This document shows positions 1 through 8,845 of a stretch of DNA of 64,000 nt, piece after piece. The notes beneath the pieces were generated by a model. It worked only from the letters and a program-made list of their open reading frames with translations, made no database searches and was not told the DNA's origin. Source of the stretch: Desulfosudis oleivorans (GTDB lineage Bacteria; Desulfobacterota; Desulfobacteria; Desulfobacterales; SURF-7); the NCBI GenBank assembly GCA_020723325.1, contig DYJD01000002.1:223629-287628 (forward strand), read 5' to 3'. The translations under genes and the position numbers were made by a program. The stretch's first letter is position 1. Every line of letters begins with the position of its first letter.

Positions 1-169
1 TGCGACCAAAGGGCCGTTGGGGCACCTGTTCCTGCACAGGGCCTGTTTTTTTTTCAAGGTCGGCCGCAGACACCGGACTTCCGCCGGCAACCAGGGCCGC
101 ACCAAGCCCCACACTACCGGTCACACGAAAAAAATCCCTCCGCGACAACACCTTTTTTTCATCAGTCAT
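1..169 (-). CDS. Tat-exported oxidoreductase, probably aldo/keto reductase (partial)
   Basis: Only the first 56 codons are in the window; the gene runs off the left edge. The ATG at 169-167 follows a strong AGGAGG ribosome site. The N-terminus has a twin-arginine signal (SRRDFFRVTG, about residues 9-18), a glycine/alanine-rich hydrophobic stretch and a possible cleavage site near VSAAD, so a folded, cofactor-bearing periplasmic protein is likely. The last visible residues (VPQRPFGR) resemble the start of aldo/keto reductase barrels, which often begin with a similar R-x-F/L-G-R-T strand; this is the only basis for the family call. It is the last visible gene of a minus-strand cluster with the polyferredoxin and DUF362 genes, which fits a redox role. 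Confidence 0.6.
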   Translation of the reverse strand, partial: MTDEKKVLSRRDFFRVTGSVGLGAALVAGGSPVSAADLEKKTGPVQEQVPQRPFGR

Positions 170-213
170 TATCAATCCTCCTTTCCTCCATCTCAAATTT
201 CAAATCTGAAATC

Positions 214-1935
214 TCAAATCCTTATCAGCGCGTGGTCCTTTTCCCGGCTTTCATTTTCCGCCGTGACCCGGATGGCCCGCCGCCCCTGCACCGGACACTC
301 GTGTTCACAAATGCCGCAGCCGATGCAGCGGGATGGCTCGACCCAGGGCCGCTGCAGACGGAGCAAGATCTCAATCCGCTCGCCCGCTGCCGGCGCCGAC
401 GTGGCTGCCAGCGTGAGGCTGTTGCCGGTATTGTTGATGATAAGCCGGGCCGGAGCTGGGTTTGTGAGGGACCGGCAGTAATAATCACCGCCATCCAAAC
501 GTTGTCCTTGTAACCCCTCATTCTCAAAAACCAGGGTGGCCGCGTTTGCCGAGGCGATCTGCAGTGCCGGTATGTCCGGCACAGGCTGAAAATGCACTTG
601 GGTCTGAATGGCTTTGGGGCTGACCGGACAATTCTCCTGGCAGACGATGCAGGGCCGGTTCATGGCCCAGGGCAGGCAGCGGCCTTGGTCGACAAAGGCA
701 AGGCCCATGCGGATGGGCCCTTGTTCCTGATAAGCGCCCCGGCCCAGTTTCCGGTCCAATTCAAGGGGGGATATGGCACCGGTGGGGCAGACATGGCCGC
801 AGGCGATGCAATTGAGCTGACAGCCGCTGGTACCCATGCGGAAATTGAGTACCGGCGTCCAGAGGGCCTCCAAACCGGATGCCAAGCCGGACGGCTGGAT
901 AATATTGGTCGGGCAGATGCGCAGGCATTGGCCGCATTTCAGACAGCGCGCGAGAAAAGCCGCTTCAGCCAGGGACCCCGGCGGCCGGATTTTATCCGGA
1001 TCCCAATTTTTCCCCAAGGAACCTTCCAGCCGCAGCAGGGGCACGGCGGACAAACCCGTTGCCAGGGCAAGGCCGAACCTGCGCCGACCCGGATCCGGCA
1101 ATAAAATTTCACCACCGGCAGAGGGGGTGGACTGAAAGGTCATCAGCGCCGGGCCGCAGGCCGGCCGGCAGTTCATGCACAGTACACATTCGCTGGTGCG
1201 GAATTCAGCGGACGGATTGCAGGCCCCTTCACAGCAAGCTTCGCATTGGAGGCAGTCCGGGCAGACCTTGACAGCTTTGCCCATGCGCCACAGGGCCAGG
1301 CGACTGAAGATTCCGAAAAGCGCCCCCAATGGGCAGACGAAGCGGCAGTAGAAGCGCGGCACCACCAGATTCATTCCCAGGGCCAGCCCCAGAATCAGGC
1401 CGATCAAGGCGGTATTGGGATAATGCCGCGGCCCGGAGCTGATGGGTATCCCGGTATATTCAAGCAGGGGCGTGATGATCAACCCCATTGAGCGATGCAG
1501 CAGCGGCAAGGGATCCAGCAGCCCGGTCTGCAAGGAGGTGATGGAACCCAAAAAGCCGATGAGCAGCAGGTATTTGATTCCCTGGGCCGGGTGATAGCGG
1601 TTCAGGGCCACCCGTCGGGCCAGGGTTTTACGGCCATGGGCGCAAAAGCCGATGAATTGATTCAGGGTGCCCAAGGGGCAAACCCAGCCGCAAAAAAAGC
1701 GCCCGAGCAGTATGGTCAGGGAAAGGGTTAAAAGCCCCCACCACAGTCCTGGGTGCAGACCGCCCGTGGTGATGGCGAATGCCAAACCCACCAGGGGGTC
1801 AAGCTGGATCAGCCAGTTCACCGGCCAGCCGCGCAACTGCCAGAATGCCTCGCCGATGGTCATGACCAGGCAGAACCAGAAGAACAGTCCCAAAAAGAAA
1901 ACCTGGGAAATGCGCCGGACGGTGATGATGGTCAT
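214..1935 (-). CDS. Membrane-bound 4Fe-4S polyferredoxin, NapH/YccM-like
   Basis: A 573-residue protein with an N-terminal membrane part (several hydrophobic helices in residues 1-220) bearing the NapH-type motifs CGWVCPLGTLNQ and CRFVCPLGALFG, followed by a long soluble part rich in ferredoxin cysteine clusters (CPDCLQCEACCEGAC, CVLCMNCRPACG, CLKCGQCLRICPTNI, CIACGHVCP, CIVCQENCP and a C-terminal CIGCGICEHECP). It most likely passes electrons between the membrane quinone pool and a periplasmic or cytoplasmic partner. The DUF362 gene lies 16 bases upstream and the Tat-exported reductase 44 bases downstream, so the set is probably one operon. The partner enzyme and electron direction are not shown by the sequence. 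Confidence 0.85.
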   Translation of the reverse strand: MTIITVRRISQVFFLGLFFWFCLVMTIGEAFWQLRGWPVNWLIQLDPLVGLAFAITTGGLHPGLWWGLLTLSLTILLGRFFCGWVCPLGTLNQFIGFCAHGRKTLARRVALNRYHPAQGIKYLLLIGFLGSITSLQTGLLDPLPLLHRSMGLIITPLLEYTGIPISSGPRHYPNTALIGLILGLALGMNLVVPRFYCRFVCPLGALFGIFSRLALWRMGKAVKVCPDCLQCEACCEGACNPSAEFRTSECVLCMNCRPACGPALMTFQSTPSAGGEILLPDPGRRRFGLALATGLSAVPLLRLEGSLGKNWDPDKIRPPGSLAEAAFLARCLKCGQCLRICPTNIIQPSGLASGLEALWTPVLNFRMGTSGCQLNCIACGHVCPTGAISPLELDRKLGRGAYQEQGPIRMGLAFVDQGRCLPWAMNRPCIVCQENCPVSPKAIQTQVHFQPVPDIPALQIASANAATLVFENEGLQGQRLDGGDYYCRSLTNPAPARLIINNTGNSLTLAATSAPAAGERIEILLRLQRPWVEPSRCIGCGICEHECPVQGRRAIRVTAENESREKDHALIRI

Positions 1936-1951
1936 AAATGGATTGCCCCCG

Positions 1952-2944
1952 TCATACGGAAAGAAAAATCGGATTCAGGGACCGATAATCGGCGGTGCCC
2001 ACTGCCGCCGCCTCGGCCAGCCGGATGAATCCCAGGGTCTGCATGTCTTTTTCCAAAATACTTGCGCCCAGGGCGTCGGCCGCCACCTGGTCCGTGCTCA
2101 CGATCAGGGTGTCGGCCTGTTTCAGATCGGCCAGGGACCCACCCGTGGGCCCGTTTTGCATCATAGCCGTGGTGCCGTCCAGCACCACCAGGGTGGGCTT
2201 GATCATGCGGGCCAGTTCCAAAATGGTCTGATGAATATCCTGATGCAGGATATTGCGCCGGCCCCCCAGCAGGCCGTACCAGTTTTTCATGGTCATGGAT
2301 GCGCCGCTGCGGTGGTGATCCTTTAAGGGCGCAAGGCCGATGAGTTTGTTGATGTTTTTAAACGGCTCATAAAAGACCGGCCAGCCGGCCAGGCGCTCGG
2401 CCCCCGGCAGCAAAAGCGGCTTGAAATCACTGGCGCGCGGCAGGACCAGACGGCCGCCCGCGGCTTTTACAGCCGCCTCCATGCCGGTCAAGGCAAAACA
2501 GGCGGCCGGGTCATTGATGGGGTTGTCGGCAACCAAAACCTGGTCCGCCCCCGCCTTTCGGCAAAGCCGGATCATTTCCGCCAGCAGCTCCGGGTGGGTG
2601 GTGGCGCCGATCAGAGGCGGCGAGGCAAAGGCGGCATTCACCTTGAGCAGCACCCGGTCGCCGGGCCGGATAAACTTTTCTATGCCGCCCAAAGCTTGCA
2701 AGGCCCTTTCAAGAGCCTTGGCCCGCTCCCCGGAAGTGACCGCCACAAGCTTGCCCGAAAGGCCCGGGACACTGAAATCCGGCCAGGAAACCCCCTCGGC
2801 CGTATCAGATGGCAGGGCCGCCCCTCTTTTGCGCAACCAGAATCCCGCGGCCCATAAAAAAAACAGCGCACCGCCGGCTTTGCCCATGCGTACCAGGCAC
2901 TCTCTTCTGCTCAGACACGGCCGGATCTGGTTTTCATTTTTCAT
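1952..2944 (-). CDS. DUF362 domain protein with N-terminal membrane anchor or signal
   Basis: The chosen start gives 330 residues: the N-terminus MKNENQ, a short basic stretch with RRECLVRMGKAGG, then a hydrophobic helix (ALFFLWAAGFWL). The arginine pair resembles a twin-arginine signal but is not a clean match. The body has the DUF362 pattern, including LLKVNAAFASPP, a TTHPELLAEMIRLCRKAGA segment and VLDGTTAMMQNGPTGG; DUF362 proteins are often iron-sulfur-linked and of unknown reaction. A longer in-frame extension to 3052 exists but lies inside the upstream gene. The gene overlaps the DUF6599 gene by 11 bases, which implies translational coupling. It probably works with the polyferredoxin encoded next. 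Confidence 0.8.
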   Translation of the reverse strand: MKNENQIRPCLSRRECLVRMGKAGGALFFLWAAGFWLRKRGAALPSDTAEGVSWPDFSVPGLSGKLVAVTSGERAKALERALQALGGIEKFIRPGDRVLLKVNAAFASPPLIGATTHPELLAEMIRLCRKAGADQVLVADNPINDPAACFALTGMEAAVKAAGGRLVLPRASDFKPLLLPGAERLAGWPVFYEPFKNINKLIGLAPLKDHHRSGASMTMKNWYGLLGGRRNILHQDIHQTILELARMIKPTLVVLDGTTAMMQNGPTGGSLADLKQADTLIVSTDQVAADALGASILEKDMQTLGFIRLAEAAAVGTADYRSLNPIFLSV

Positions 2945-3923
2945 GGCGGCCCAGATGTTCGTAAAGGTTTTTGGAAAGCTCAAGGGCTTGCTGCAGGTCC
3001 TCGGCACCGTGCACGCCGGCCAGGATGCGGCCACGACTGAAAACGATTTCATATGTATCCAGAATATTCACTGCCTTCAAGCCCGGTATATCCGTTGCCG
3101 GATTCAGGGCCTGACCGCCGAAGGCCAGTAAAAATTTTCTGTATTCATCCGAAAGCTTTTCAGCCTCCGGACCGGTGGGCCGCAGGGACAGAAAGGCAGT
3201 TAGATTAGCCGCCCCCATCCGGTATTCGGCCGTGAAAATATCACGGAAACCCTCATAGCCGAAGGCGTCGGTCCCAATTAATTTCAGACTGTTCTCAACC
3301 CGCCGGGCAGCCGGGAACAACTCCGCTTCCTGCAGCTCCGGGCCGGAAACAGGTGTGTTTTGGATCCAGTCGGCGGCAAAGGCTTTCATCCGGTCCAGGG
3401 CCGTGGTGGATGAAAACGATGCAATGATTTCCAGATAATATTGACCATGGACCAGATACAGGGCATTTTCAGTCTGGTAGGCATGGGGCGCCAAGGCCGG
3501 TTCCCGGCCGCCGCTGCGCTGCTGAAGGCTGTACACGGCAAAGGCCCGCCGGGCTTCACCCATGTCATAGACAAAGACTTCAAACCATTCCTGGCCGGCA
3601 TCCGCCAGTCTGAACCTGCGGCATTCCAAGCGCACAAAACCGTTTGTAAGATACAGGTCGGCCTTGCCGTTGATTTTATCCGCCAGGGTGTCGGTGGTGA
3701 AGATTTCCAGCGGACCGGCCGGGGGCAGTTTTTGGGATTTCCCAAGGGCGCTCCCTTGATTTGTGCTGCCGACCGGCGCCACCGGGGGCGCGGCTTTGAT
3801 GGCGACCGCCGGATTAAGTTCATACTGGGCCTTGAAAACACCTGCGGCAATTCCCATCAGAAGAAGCAGGATCATCCAGCCCAGCCATTTTTCCAGCCCC
3901 TGCGGCGTTTTGGTTGTTGTCAT
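2934..3923 (-). CDS. DUF6599-family membrane-anchored protein
   Basis: A 329-residue protein with a single N-terminal transmembrane helix (about residues 15-30, WLGWMILLLLMGIAAGVF) and a large periplasmic part. The body matches my memory of DUF6599 proteins, which recur beside DUF362 and polyferredoxin genes in Desulfobacterota; typical stretches are DKINGKADLYLTNGF and the later VNILDTYEIVFSRGRILAGVHG. No catalytic motif is visible. It is the first gene of the minus-strand cluster and overlaps the next by 11 bases. Its role is unknown; an accessory or assembly role for the exported redox proteins is inference from position only. Confidence 0.7.
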   Translation of the reverse strand: MTTTKTPQGLEKWLGWMILLLLMGIAAGVFKAQYELNPAVAIKAAPPVAPVGSTNQGSALGKSQKLPPAGPLEIFTTDTLADKINGKADLYLTNGFVRLECRRFRLADAGQEWFEVFVYDMGEARRAFAVYSLQQRSGGREPALAPHAYQTENALYLVHGQYYLEIIASFSSTTALDRMKAFAADWIQNTPVSGPELQEAELFPAARRVENSLKLIGTDAFGYEGFRDIFTAEYRMGAANLTAFLSLRPTGPEAEKLSDEYRKFLLAFGGQALNPATDIPGLKAVNILDTYEIVFSRGRILAGVHGAEDLQQALELSKNLYEHLGRHEK

Positions 3924-3988
3924 GGAAGCACCTCATCCGGCGCCTGTTCGACTTTGTTGTCTTTTCTCCTGCATACCGAATTATAAAT

Positions 3989-4151
3989 CCAAATGTCGAA
4001 AATCCGAAATTCGAAACAAATTCAAAATTTCAATGAACAAATAACCAAAAAAAACAATGGCCCAAAAACCCTACTATTTTCCAGGATTGTCTATTTGGAT
4101 TTTGGTAATTCGAACTTGTTTCGTATTTCGATATTCGTATTTCGTTATTTT
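3989..4151. repeat. AT-rich long inverted repeat (family B), copy 1
   Basis: Two imperfect arms of about 55 bases face each other: the left arm holds AATCCGAAATTCGAAACAAA, the right arm holds TTGTTTCGTATTTCGATATT and its mirror. The arms are separated by roughly 50 bases. The right arm covers the stop codon of the transketolase gene (4145-4147). The same design recurs at 40470-40629 and as one arm at 7966-8015. It can fold into a long hairpin that could end or stabilise transcripts, and it behaves like a small non-coding mobile repeat. Confidence 0.75.
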
Positions 4152-6169
4152 CTCACCAACTCCATTGCCTGCTTGGCAATCAGGTCCGCCCGGAAGCCGA
4201 ATTTTTCCAGCACGGTTCCGCCTGGGGCCGAGGCGCCGAAACGGTTGATGCCCAGCACCACGCCCTTATCCCCCACATAGCGCTCCCAACCCAGGGAAAT
4301 ACCGGCCTCAATGGCCATGCGGCATTTTACGGCCGCAGGCAGCACTTTTTCCCGATACTCCCGGGCGGTCTTTTCAAAAAGCTCCCAACTGGGCATGCTC
4401 ACCACCCGGGCGGCGATTTGATTTTCAGCCAGGATCTTTTTGGCCGCGACGGCAAGATGCACTTCCGAACCGCTGGCAATGAGAATAATGTCCGGCAAAT
4501 CAGAGGTATCCTCCAGAATATAGGCGCCCTTGGACAGATTGTTTTCCGCCCCGGCCAGGGCATGATCCAGAATGGGCAGGTTCTGCCGGCTTAATATCAT
4601 GGCCACCGGACTGCTGTTCATCTTGATGGCGAGCTTCCACGCCTCCGCCGTCTCCACCGCGTCCGCCGGCCGGATCACCGTCAAATTCGGAATGGCCCGC
4701 AAGGAGGCCAAATGCTCAACCGGCTGATGGGTGGGGCCGTCCTCACCCACAGCCACGCTGTCATGGGTGAAAACATAGATCACCGGCAGCTTCATCAGGG
4801 CCGCGGCCCGTACCGCCGGCCGCATGTAGTCGGCGAATACCAGGAAGGTGCCGCCATAGGGCCGGATTCCGCCGTGCAAAAACATACCGTTCATGACAGC
4901 GCCCATGGCATGTTCGCGCACGCCGAAACGGATGTTGCGGCCGGCATAGTTATCCTTTTGAAAATCCTTGGAGCAGCGCAGATAGGTGTTGTTGGAGGGC
5001 GCCAGATCAGCGGAACCGCCCATCAGGGTGAACAGTTTCGGCGCAATGGCATTCAAGACTTTGCCGGAGGCGGCGCGGGTGGCAATGGCCGCGTCGCCTG
5101 GTTTGAAAGCGGGGATATCCGCGTCCCAGCCGGTGGTCAGGAAAGCACTGACCGCATCCACCCATTCGCCGGCCTCTTGGGGGTATTTGCGGGTATATTC
5201 GGCATAGCGTTCCTGCCAGTCTTCCTCCGCGGCCTTGCCGTTATCCACACAACGCCGATACTCTGCCAGCACATCCTCGGGCACACAAAACTCCGCTTTG
5301 GGATCACAGCCCAGGGCCGTCTTGGTCAAGGCCACTTCCTCGGTGCCCAGGGGGGCCCCATGGGCTTCGGCCGAGTCCTGCTTGTTGGGGCTGCCGTAGG
5401 CGATATGGGAGCGGACCATGATCAAAGACGGCTTTTCCGCATCGGCCCGGGCTGCATCCAAAGCCTTGGCTATGGCTGAAAGGTCGTTGCCGTCGGCCAC
5501 GGTCAACACCTGCCAGCCGTAGGCTTGAAAGCGCAGGGCCACGTTTTCGCTAAAGGCGATATCAGTGGAACCTTCAATTGTGATTTTATTGTCGTCATAC
5601 AGGCAAATGAGTTTGGCCAGCCCCAGGTGACCGGCCATGGAAGCGGCCTCGGCCGCCACCCCTTCCATCATGTCGCCGTCGCCGCACATGACATAGGTGA
5701 AATGATCCACAATGGCATGATCCGGACGGTTGAAACGGGCCGCCAGATGGCGCTCGGCCATAGCCATGCCCACGGCATTGGCAAAACCCTGGCCCAGGGG
5801 GCCGGTGGTGGTCTCCACCCCCGGCGTATGGCCGAATTCCGGATGTCCGGGGGTCTTGCTGCCCCATTGTCGGAAATGTTTAAGATCGTCAAGGCTCAGA
5901 TCATAACCGGTGAGGTACAACAGGCTGTACAGCAGCATGGAGGCATGCCCGCCGGAAAGCACGAAACGATCGCGGTCCAGCCAGCCCGGATTTTTCGGAT
6001 TGTGTTTCAGCACCGTTGTCCACAGCACATGGGCCGCAGGGGCCATGCCCATGGGCGCTCCGGGATGACCGGAGTTGGCCTTTTGAACCGCATCCATGGC
6101 CAGGGTTCGAATGGTGTTGACACACCGGTCCTGAATTGTCTGCCGATTTGCGGGCGTACCTTCCTTCAT
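4145..6169 (-). CDS. tkt: Transketolase
   Basis: At 674 residues it is the usual transketolase length. It moves two-carbon ketol units between sugar phosphates in the non-oxidative pentose phosphate pathway using thiamine diphosphate and a divalent metal. Visible landmarks are [14 protein letters not shown] near the N-terminus, the thiamine-binding [27 protein letters not shown], the transition [11 protein letters not shown], the glutamate/phenylalanine region [13 protein letters not shown], and the substrate loop [16 protein letters not shown]. The ATG at 6169 has a GGAG site ten bases upstream. The 125-base gap behind the radical SAM gene contains an inverted repeat. The product acts in the cytoplasm. 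Confidence 0.97.
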   Translation of the reverse strand: MKEGTPANRQTIQDRCVNTIRTLAMDAVQKANSGHPGAPMGMAPAAHVLWTTVLKHNPKNPGWLDRDRFVLSGGHASMLLYSLLYLTGYDLSLDDLKHFRQWGSKTPGHPEFGHTPGVETTTGPLGQGFANAVGMAMAERHLAARFNRPDHAIVDHFTYVMCGDGDMMEGVAAEAASMAGHLGLAKLICLYDDNKITIEGSTDIAFSENVALRFQAYGWQVLTVADGNDLSAIAKALDAARADAEKPSLIMVRSHIAYGSPNKQDSAEAHGAPLGTEEVALTKTALGCDPKAEFCVPEDVLAEYRRCVDNGKAAEEDWQERYAEYTRKYPQEAGEWVDAVSAFLTTGWDADIPAFKPGDAAIATRAASGKVLNAIAPKLFTLMGGSADLAPSNNTYLRCSKDFQKDNYAGRNIRFGVREHAMGAVMNGMFLHGGIRPYGGTFLVFADYMRPAVRAAALMKLPVIYVFTHDSVAVGEDGPTHQPVEHLASLRAIPNLTVIRPADAVETAEAWKLAIKMNSSPVAMILSRQNLPILDHALAGAENNLSKGAYILEDTSDLPDIILIASGSEVHLAVAAKKILAENQIAARVVSMPSWELFEKTAREYREKVLPAAVKCRMAIEAGISLGWERYVGDKGVVLGINRFGASAPGGTVLEKFGFRADLIAKQAMELVRK

Positions 6170-6220
6170 TTTTCATTCTCCTTATGTAAAAATTGTTTTC
6201 TTGCTCTTACTCTTGCTCTT

Positions 6221-6284
6221 ACTCGTAATCGTAATCGACTGCCGGTGCTTTGACGGGAATTGTTGTTCAATTACGATTACGAGC
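6221..6284. repeat. Inverted repeat between radical SAM and transketolase genes
   Basis: Left arm ACTCGTAATCGTAATCGA (6221-6238) pairs with TCAATTACGATTACGAGC (6267-6284) with two mismatches over 18 bases, around a 28-base loop. A short direct repeat (CTTGCTCTTACT, 6201 onward) lies beside it. Both flanking genes read on the minus strand, so the hairpin would sit in the transcript after the radical SAM gene and before transketolase; it could end or process that message. There is no convincing T run, so a classical terminator is not claimed. Confidence 0.55.
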
Positions 6285-6294
6285 CTTGTTATAA

Positions 6295-7164
6295 TTAAAG
6301 TGCGCGCAGATATTCCGGTTTCAAGGCCACCTTGCCGGATAAGGCTGCATCAATCAGGGCCAGGGTTTTTTCCCGGTCCTGGGGGAGCTGGGCCCGAATC
6401 GGCAGATAATTGGAGGCATGGTTGGCGTGGAAAAGCCCATTGGACAGATGGGTATGGGCGATCATGGTGCGCAGTTCCCGCAGCATTTCCGCCGGATTCA
6501 GCAGGGGGAAACGGCCCTCCTCGTAATCCTGGTACATGGGGGTTCCCGGAATCAACATCAGGCTCAAGGCGCCCACATAATCAGGATCTATGGCTGACAA
6601 CACCCGGCCGGTTTCCCGGGCATGCTCTTCCGAGCGCGCCCGCCCGGCAATGCCCAGCAGCACGGTGATGGAGAGCTGCATGCCGGCCTGCTTGATTTTC
6701 AAGCCGGCCTGAATCATGCGGTCGGCATCTGCGCCCTTATGAATGGCCGCGAGGGTGTCATTGTCACCGGTTTCAAGTCCCATATAAATGATTTTGAGTC
6801 CATGGGACCGCAGGATTTTCAATTCCTCGGGGGTTTTCATGCGGATGCTCTTGGTGTTGGCATAGGCCCCTACCCGCTTTACCCAGGGAAGCCGCTTTTG
6901 GATCTGCTCAAGAATGGCAAGAAGCCTTGGCTGGGGGATGATCAAGGCATCCCCGTCACAGAGAAACAGACGCTCCTGGTTGCGGCAGTGGCGAGCGGCG
7001 AATTCAATGTCGGCCTGGATGATGTCGTCGGTCTTGATTTTAAAGCGCTCGCCCTTGTAGGCTCCGCAAAAAGTACATTTGTTGTGTGAGCATCCCACCG
7101 TGGCCTGGAGCAGGATGCTATAGGCCTCACTGGGCGGCCGGATGATATTGCCTTCGTAATGCAT
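6295..7164 (-). CDS. Radical SAM protein (COG1032-like)
   Basis: A 289-residue protein with a radical SAM barrel. The cluster cysteines are in GCSHNKCTFCG near residue 25, a spacing of C-x4-C-x2-C rather than the usual C-x3-C-x2-C; this variant is seen in a subgroup of small Elp3-like radical SAM proteins. Later motifs include LFLCDGDALIIPQ and YMGLETGDNDTLAAIHKGA, matching the family's SAM-binding strands. It presumably cleaves SAM to start radical chemistry on an unknown substrate. No partner gene is near that would identify the substrate. The ATG at 7164 has only a weak upstream ribosome site. Confidence 0.85.
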   Translation of the reverse strand: MHYEGNIIRPPSEAYSILLQATVGCSHNKCTFCGAYKGERFKIKTDDIIQADIEFAARHCRNQERLFLCDGDALIIPQPRLLAILEQIQKRLPWVKRVGAYANTKSIRMKTPEELKILRSHGLKIIYMGLETGDNDTLAAIHKGADADRMIQAGLKIKQAGMQLSITVLLGIAGRARSEEHARETGRVLSAIDPDYVGALSLMLIPGTPMYQDYEEGRFPLLNPAEMLRELRTMIAHTHLSNGLFHANHASNYLPIRAQLPQDREKTLALIDAALSGKVALKPEYLRAL

Positions 7165-7220
7165 TTTTTTCGTTCCCTTAAAAAAAATCAGCCATGGTCG
7201 CCGTTTCAGCCGTGCTCTGT

Positions 7221-7267
7221 TGTGGGAGCGGCTTCCAGCCGTGATTCAGCCCAAACAATGATCAAGA
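7221..7267. repeat. Palindromic element A, copy 1 (partial)
   Basis: Contains TGTGGGAGCGGCTTCCAGCC, the GC-rich core shared by all family A copies, followed by a degenerate GATTCAGCCCAAACAATGAT tail. The outer left arm seen in complete copies is not clear here. REP-like; no REP-associated transposase gene was recognised in the window. Confidence 0.75.
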
Positions 7268-7599
7268 CCGATAAAGCTTACTCCGGCCTGGTTGCCGAAG
7301 ATTGTATATTTACCCCAGGATGAACCGGCGACGCAACCATTTTTCGGTTATAACCATGGTTTCAACCGGTCAGGTAAATTCGAATTGCGTTTCCCTTGCT
7401 GACCCCAAGGCCCAACGCAATGGACTTATTGAACGCCTTGCAGATTGCCGAGAGATTCCCCACAATTTTGCAGGTTGGTTTGGCCATGGAAATGTCTCTC
7501 GCGAAGGTGCAAAAAACGCGAAGAAAAGCTTTTAAAACAACCGCCCTGCGGACTCGAAAACAAGAAGGGGACAAAGAAGGGTGTTGTCCCTGCACCCGT

Positions 7600-7686
7600 C
7601 TTGGTCATCGTTTCGGCTATCCACCATTGTGGCTGTTGTGGGAGCGGCTTCCAGTCGCGATACGGCCGAAAAGATAATCAAGGCCC
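7600..7686. repeat. Palindromic element A, copy 2 (near complete)
   Basis: A nested structure: an outer inverted pair (CTTGGTCATCGTTTCGGC against GGCCGAAAAGATAATCAAGG) enclosing the GC-rich core TGTGGGAGCGGCTTCCAGTC. The outer arms pair imperfectly, so the whole unit could form a cruciform or a long RNA hairpin. The best complete copy is at 59415-59494. Confidence 0.8.
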
Positions 7687-7847
7687 TTCTTTATTTTTCC
7701 GCCTACCCAACGTTTCAGGGATATGCAGCGAACCGGATTTAGAGAAAAACCTTCCCGCTTACCAATCGGGTGCTGGCGACACCTTGGTGGAAAGTGATTT
7801 GAATCCTCAAAAGCAACCTGATACCATCCGGCCAGTAGAAAACTTAG

Positions 7848-7897
7848 GACACGGATTGCGCGGATTTCACGGATTGTAAAAGAGAAAAGGGGACTGT
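7848..7897. repeat. Short direct repeat D, copy 1
   Basis: GACACGGATTGCGCGGATTT followed by CACGGATT and a purine-rich AGAAAAGGGGACTGT tail. The same run with small changes occurs at 14799-14850, each time downstream of an element A copy, so A and D may have spread together. Confidence 0.7.
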
Positions 7898-7965
7898 TGA
7901 TAAACAATTGCTTTTCAGTTGCCGATCAGAAAAGATAAAAAAGGTGCCTGTTCCTGTTGTCATTA

Positions 7966-8015
7966 TAGATTTGAATTTGTTTCGAATTTCGGATTCAGAT
8001 ATTCGGATTTAGTTA
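7966..8015. repeat. Single arm of AT-rich repeat B
   Basis: Holds TTGAATTTGTTTCGAATTTC and GATATTCGGATTTAGTTATT, closely matching the right arms at 4095-4151 and 40575-40629. The partner arm is missing, so this looks like a deleted copy. Confidence 0.65.
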
Positions 8016-8047
8016 TTGTGCCCGAAACACTGAACAAAGCCCTTTGG

Positions 8048-8076
8048 TTGACATCCCGCTGCTCCTGTATTAATTG
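8048..8076 (+). promoter_or_regulatory. Possible promoter of the Fur-FeoA gene
   Basis: A perfect TTGACA at 8048-8053 is followed after 14 to 17 bases by AT-rich TATTAATTG. The -35 box is ideal but the -10 box is poor at standard spacing, so confidence is low. It lies 31 bases before the chosen start codon. Confidence 0.25.
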
Positions 8077-8106
8077 TGGCTAATTCAGCGGCAACAGGAA
8101 CGGGAA

Positions 8107-8787
8107 ATGAAGCAAGTTCACGATCAGGAGAAAGAGCAGTTTAAAAAGCTATTTAAGCAGGAGGGCATTGACCGCTTTGAAGACCGCTTTACGGTGCTGG
8201 AGGCTTTTTTACAGACCGAAGGCCATGTGACTGCGGACGAGCTCACCCTGCAGCTTTTCCGGAACGGACACAAGCTGGAAAGCGAATTTGTGCGCGAAAC
8301 CCTGAAACAAATGTGCAATTTTGGTTTTGCCCACCAGAATCGTTTTGACAGCGGTCAGTTTTTTTACGAGCACCGGCATTTGGGCCAGCACCATGACCAC
8401 ATGATCTGCACCAAATGCCGCCGGATTATCGAATTTGAAAATCCCACCCTGGAGGCCCTGCAATTGCAGATCGCCGAGGCCAAGGGTTTTCATATGCTCC
8501 AGCACCGCATGGAGATTTACGGGATTTGCGCGGAATGCTCCAAGACCCGGGAAAAACGCCTCCCCCTGGTAATGGCCAAACCCGGAGAACGCTTGAAAAT
8601 TGTCGATTTTTCAGGAGGCGCCAGCGCCCGCCTGCGTCTCACGGCCATGGGCTTCCGGTTGGGGGATGAAATTGAAGTAGTCACCATTCAGAATACCGGC
8701 CAGTTGGTTGTTGCTGTTGATTTTAAACGTTATATTCTAGGAAGGGCTATGGCCCAGAAAATTCTGGTCATGCCCATGAAGCGTTGA
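8107..8787 (+). CDS. Fur-family metal regulator fused to a FeoA (SH3-like) domain
   Basis: A 226-residue protein. Residues 1-140 are a Fur-type repressor: winged-helix DNA-binding half (FTVLEAFLQTEGHVTADEL) and a metal/dimer half with HHDHMICTKCRRIIEF and CAECSK, giving the two Cys pairs of a structural zinc site. Residues about 150-226 are a FeoA domain (KPGERLKIVDFSGGASARLRLTAMGFRLGDEIEV and YILGRAMAQKILV), the small SH3-like partner of FeoB. The ATG at 8107 follows an AGGAACGGGA site; an upstream TTG in frame at 8074 is less likely. It probably represses iron-uptake genes; the FeoA tail may act as a second metal sensor or dimer surface. No feoB is nearby. Confidence 0.85.
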   Translation: MKQVHDQEKEQFKKLFKQEGIDRFEDRFTVLEAFLQTEGHVTADELTLQLFRNGHKLESEFVRETLKQMCNFGFAHQNRFDSGQFFYEHRHLGQHHDHMICTKCRRIIEFENPTLEALQLQIAEAKGFHMLQHRMEIYGICAECSKTREKRLPLVMAKPGERLKIVDFSGGASARLRLTAMGFRLGDEIEVVTIQNTGQLVVAVDFKRYILGRAMAQKILVMPMKR

Positions 8788-8845
8788 TGGTTAATTTAAA
8801 ATTAGGTTTTCTCCGATTTTTTCGGTATTGATAGCGATTGCCCCC

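Larger units (their letters stand above)
7165..8106. other. Long intergenic region built from dispersed repeats
   Basis: About 940 bases with no convincing gene. It holds two copies of the GC-rich palindromic element A (7221-7267 and 7600-7686), one copy of the short repeat D (7848-7897), a single arm of the AT-rich repeat B (7966-8015), and a CGCGAAGGTGCAAAAAACGC stretch of a type common as intergenic junk in these bacteria. Open frames of 60-144 codons here overlap one another on both strands, follow the repeats and have no recognisable domains, so none is called. Confidence 0.6.

Noticed and set aside
7362-7595. A 77-codon minus-strand frame in the intergenic region
   Set aside because: No domain, AT/GC composition matches the surrounding repeats and competing frames overlap on the other strand.
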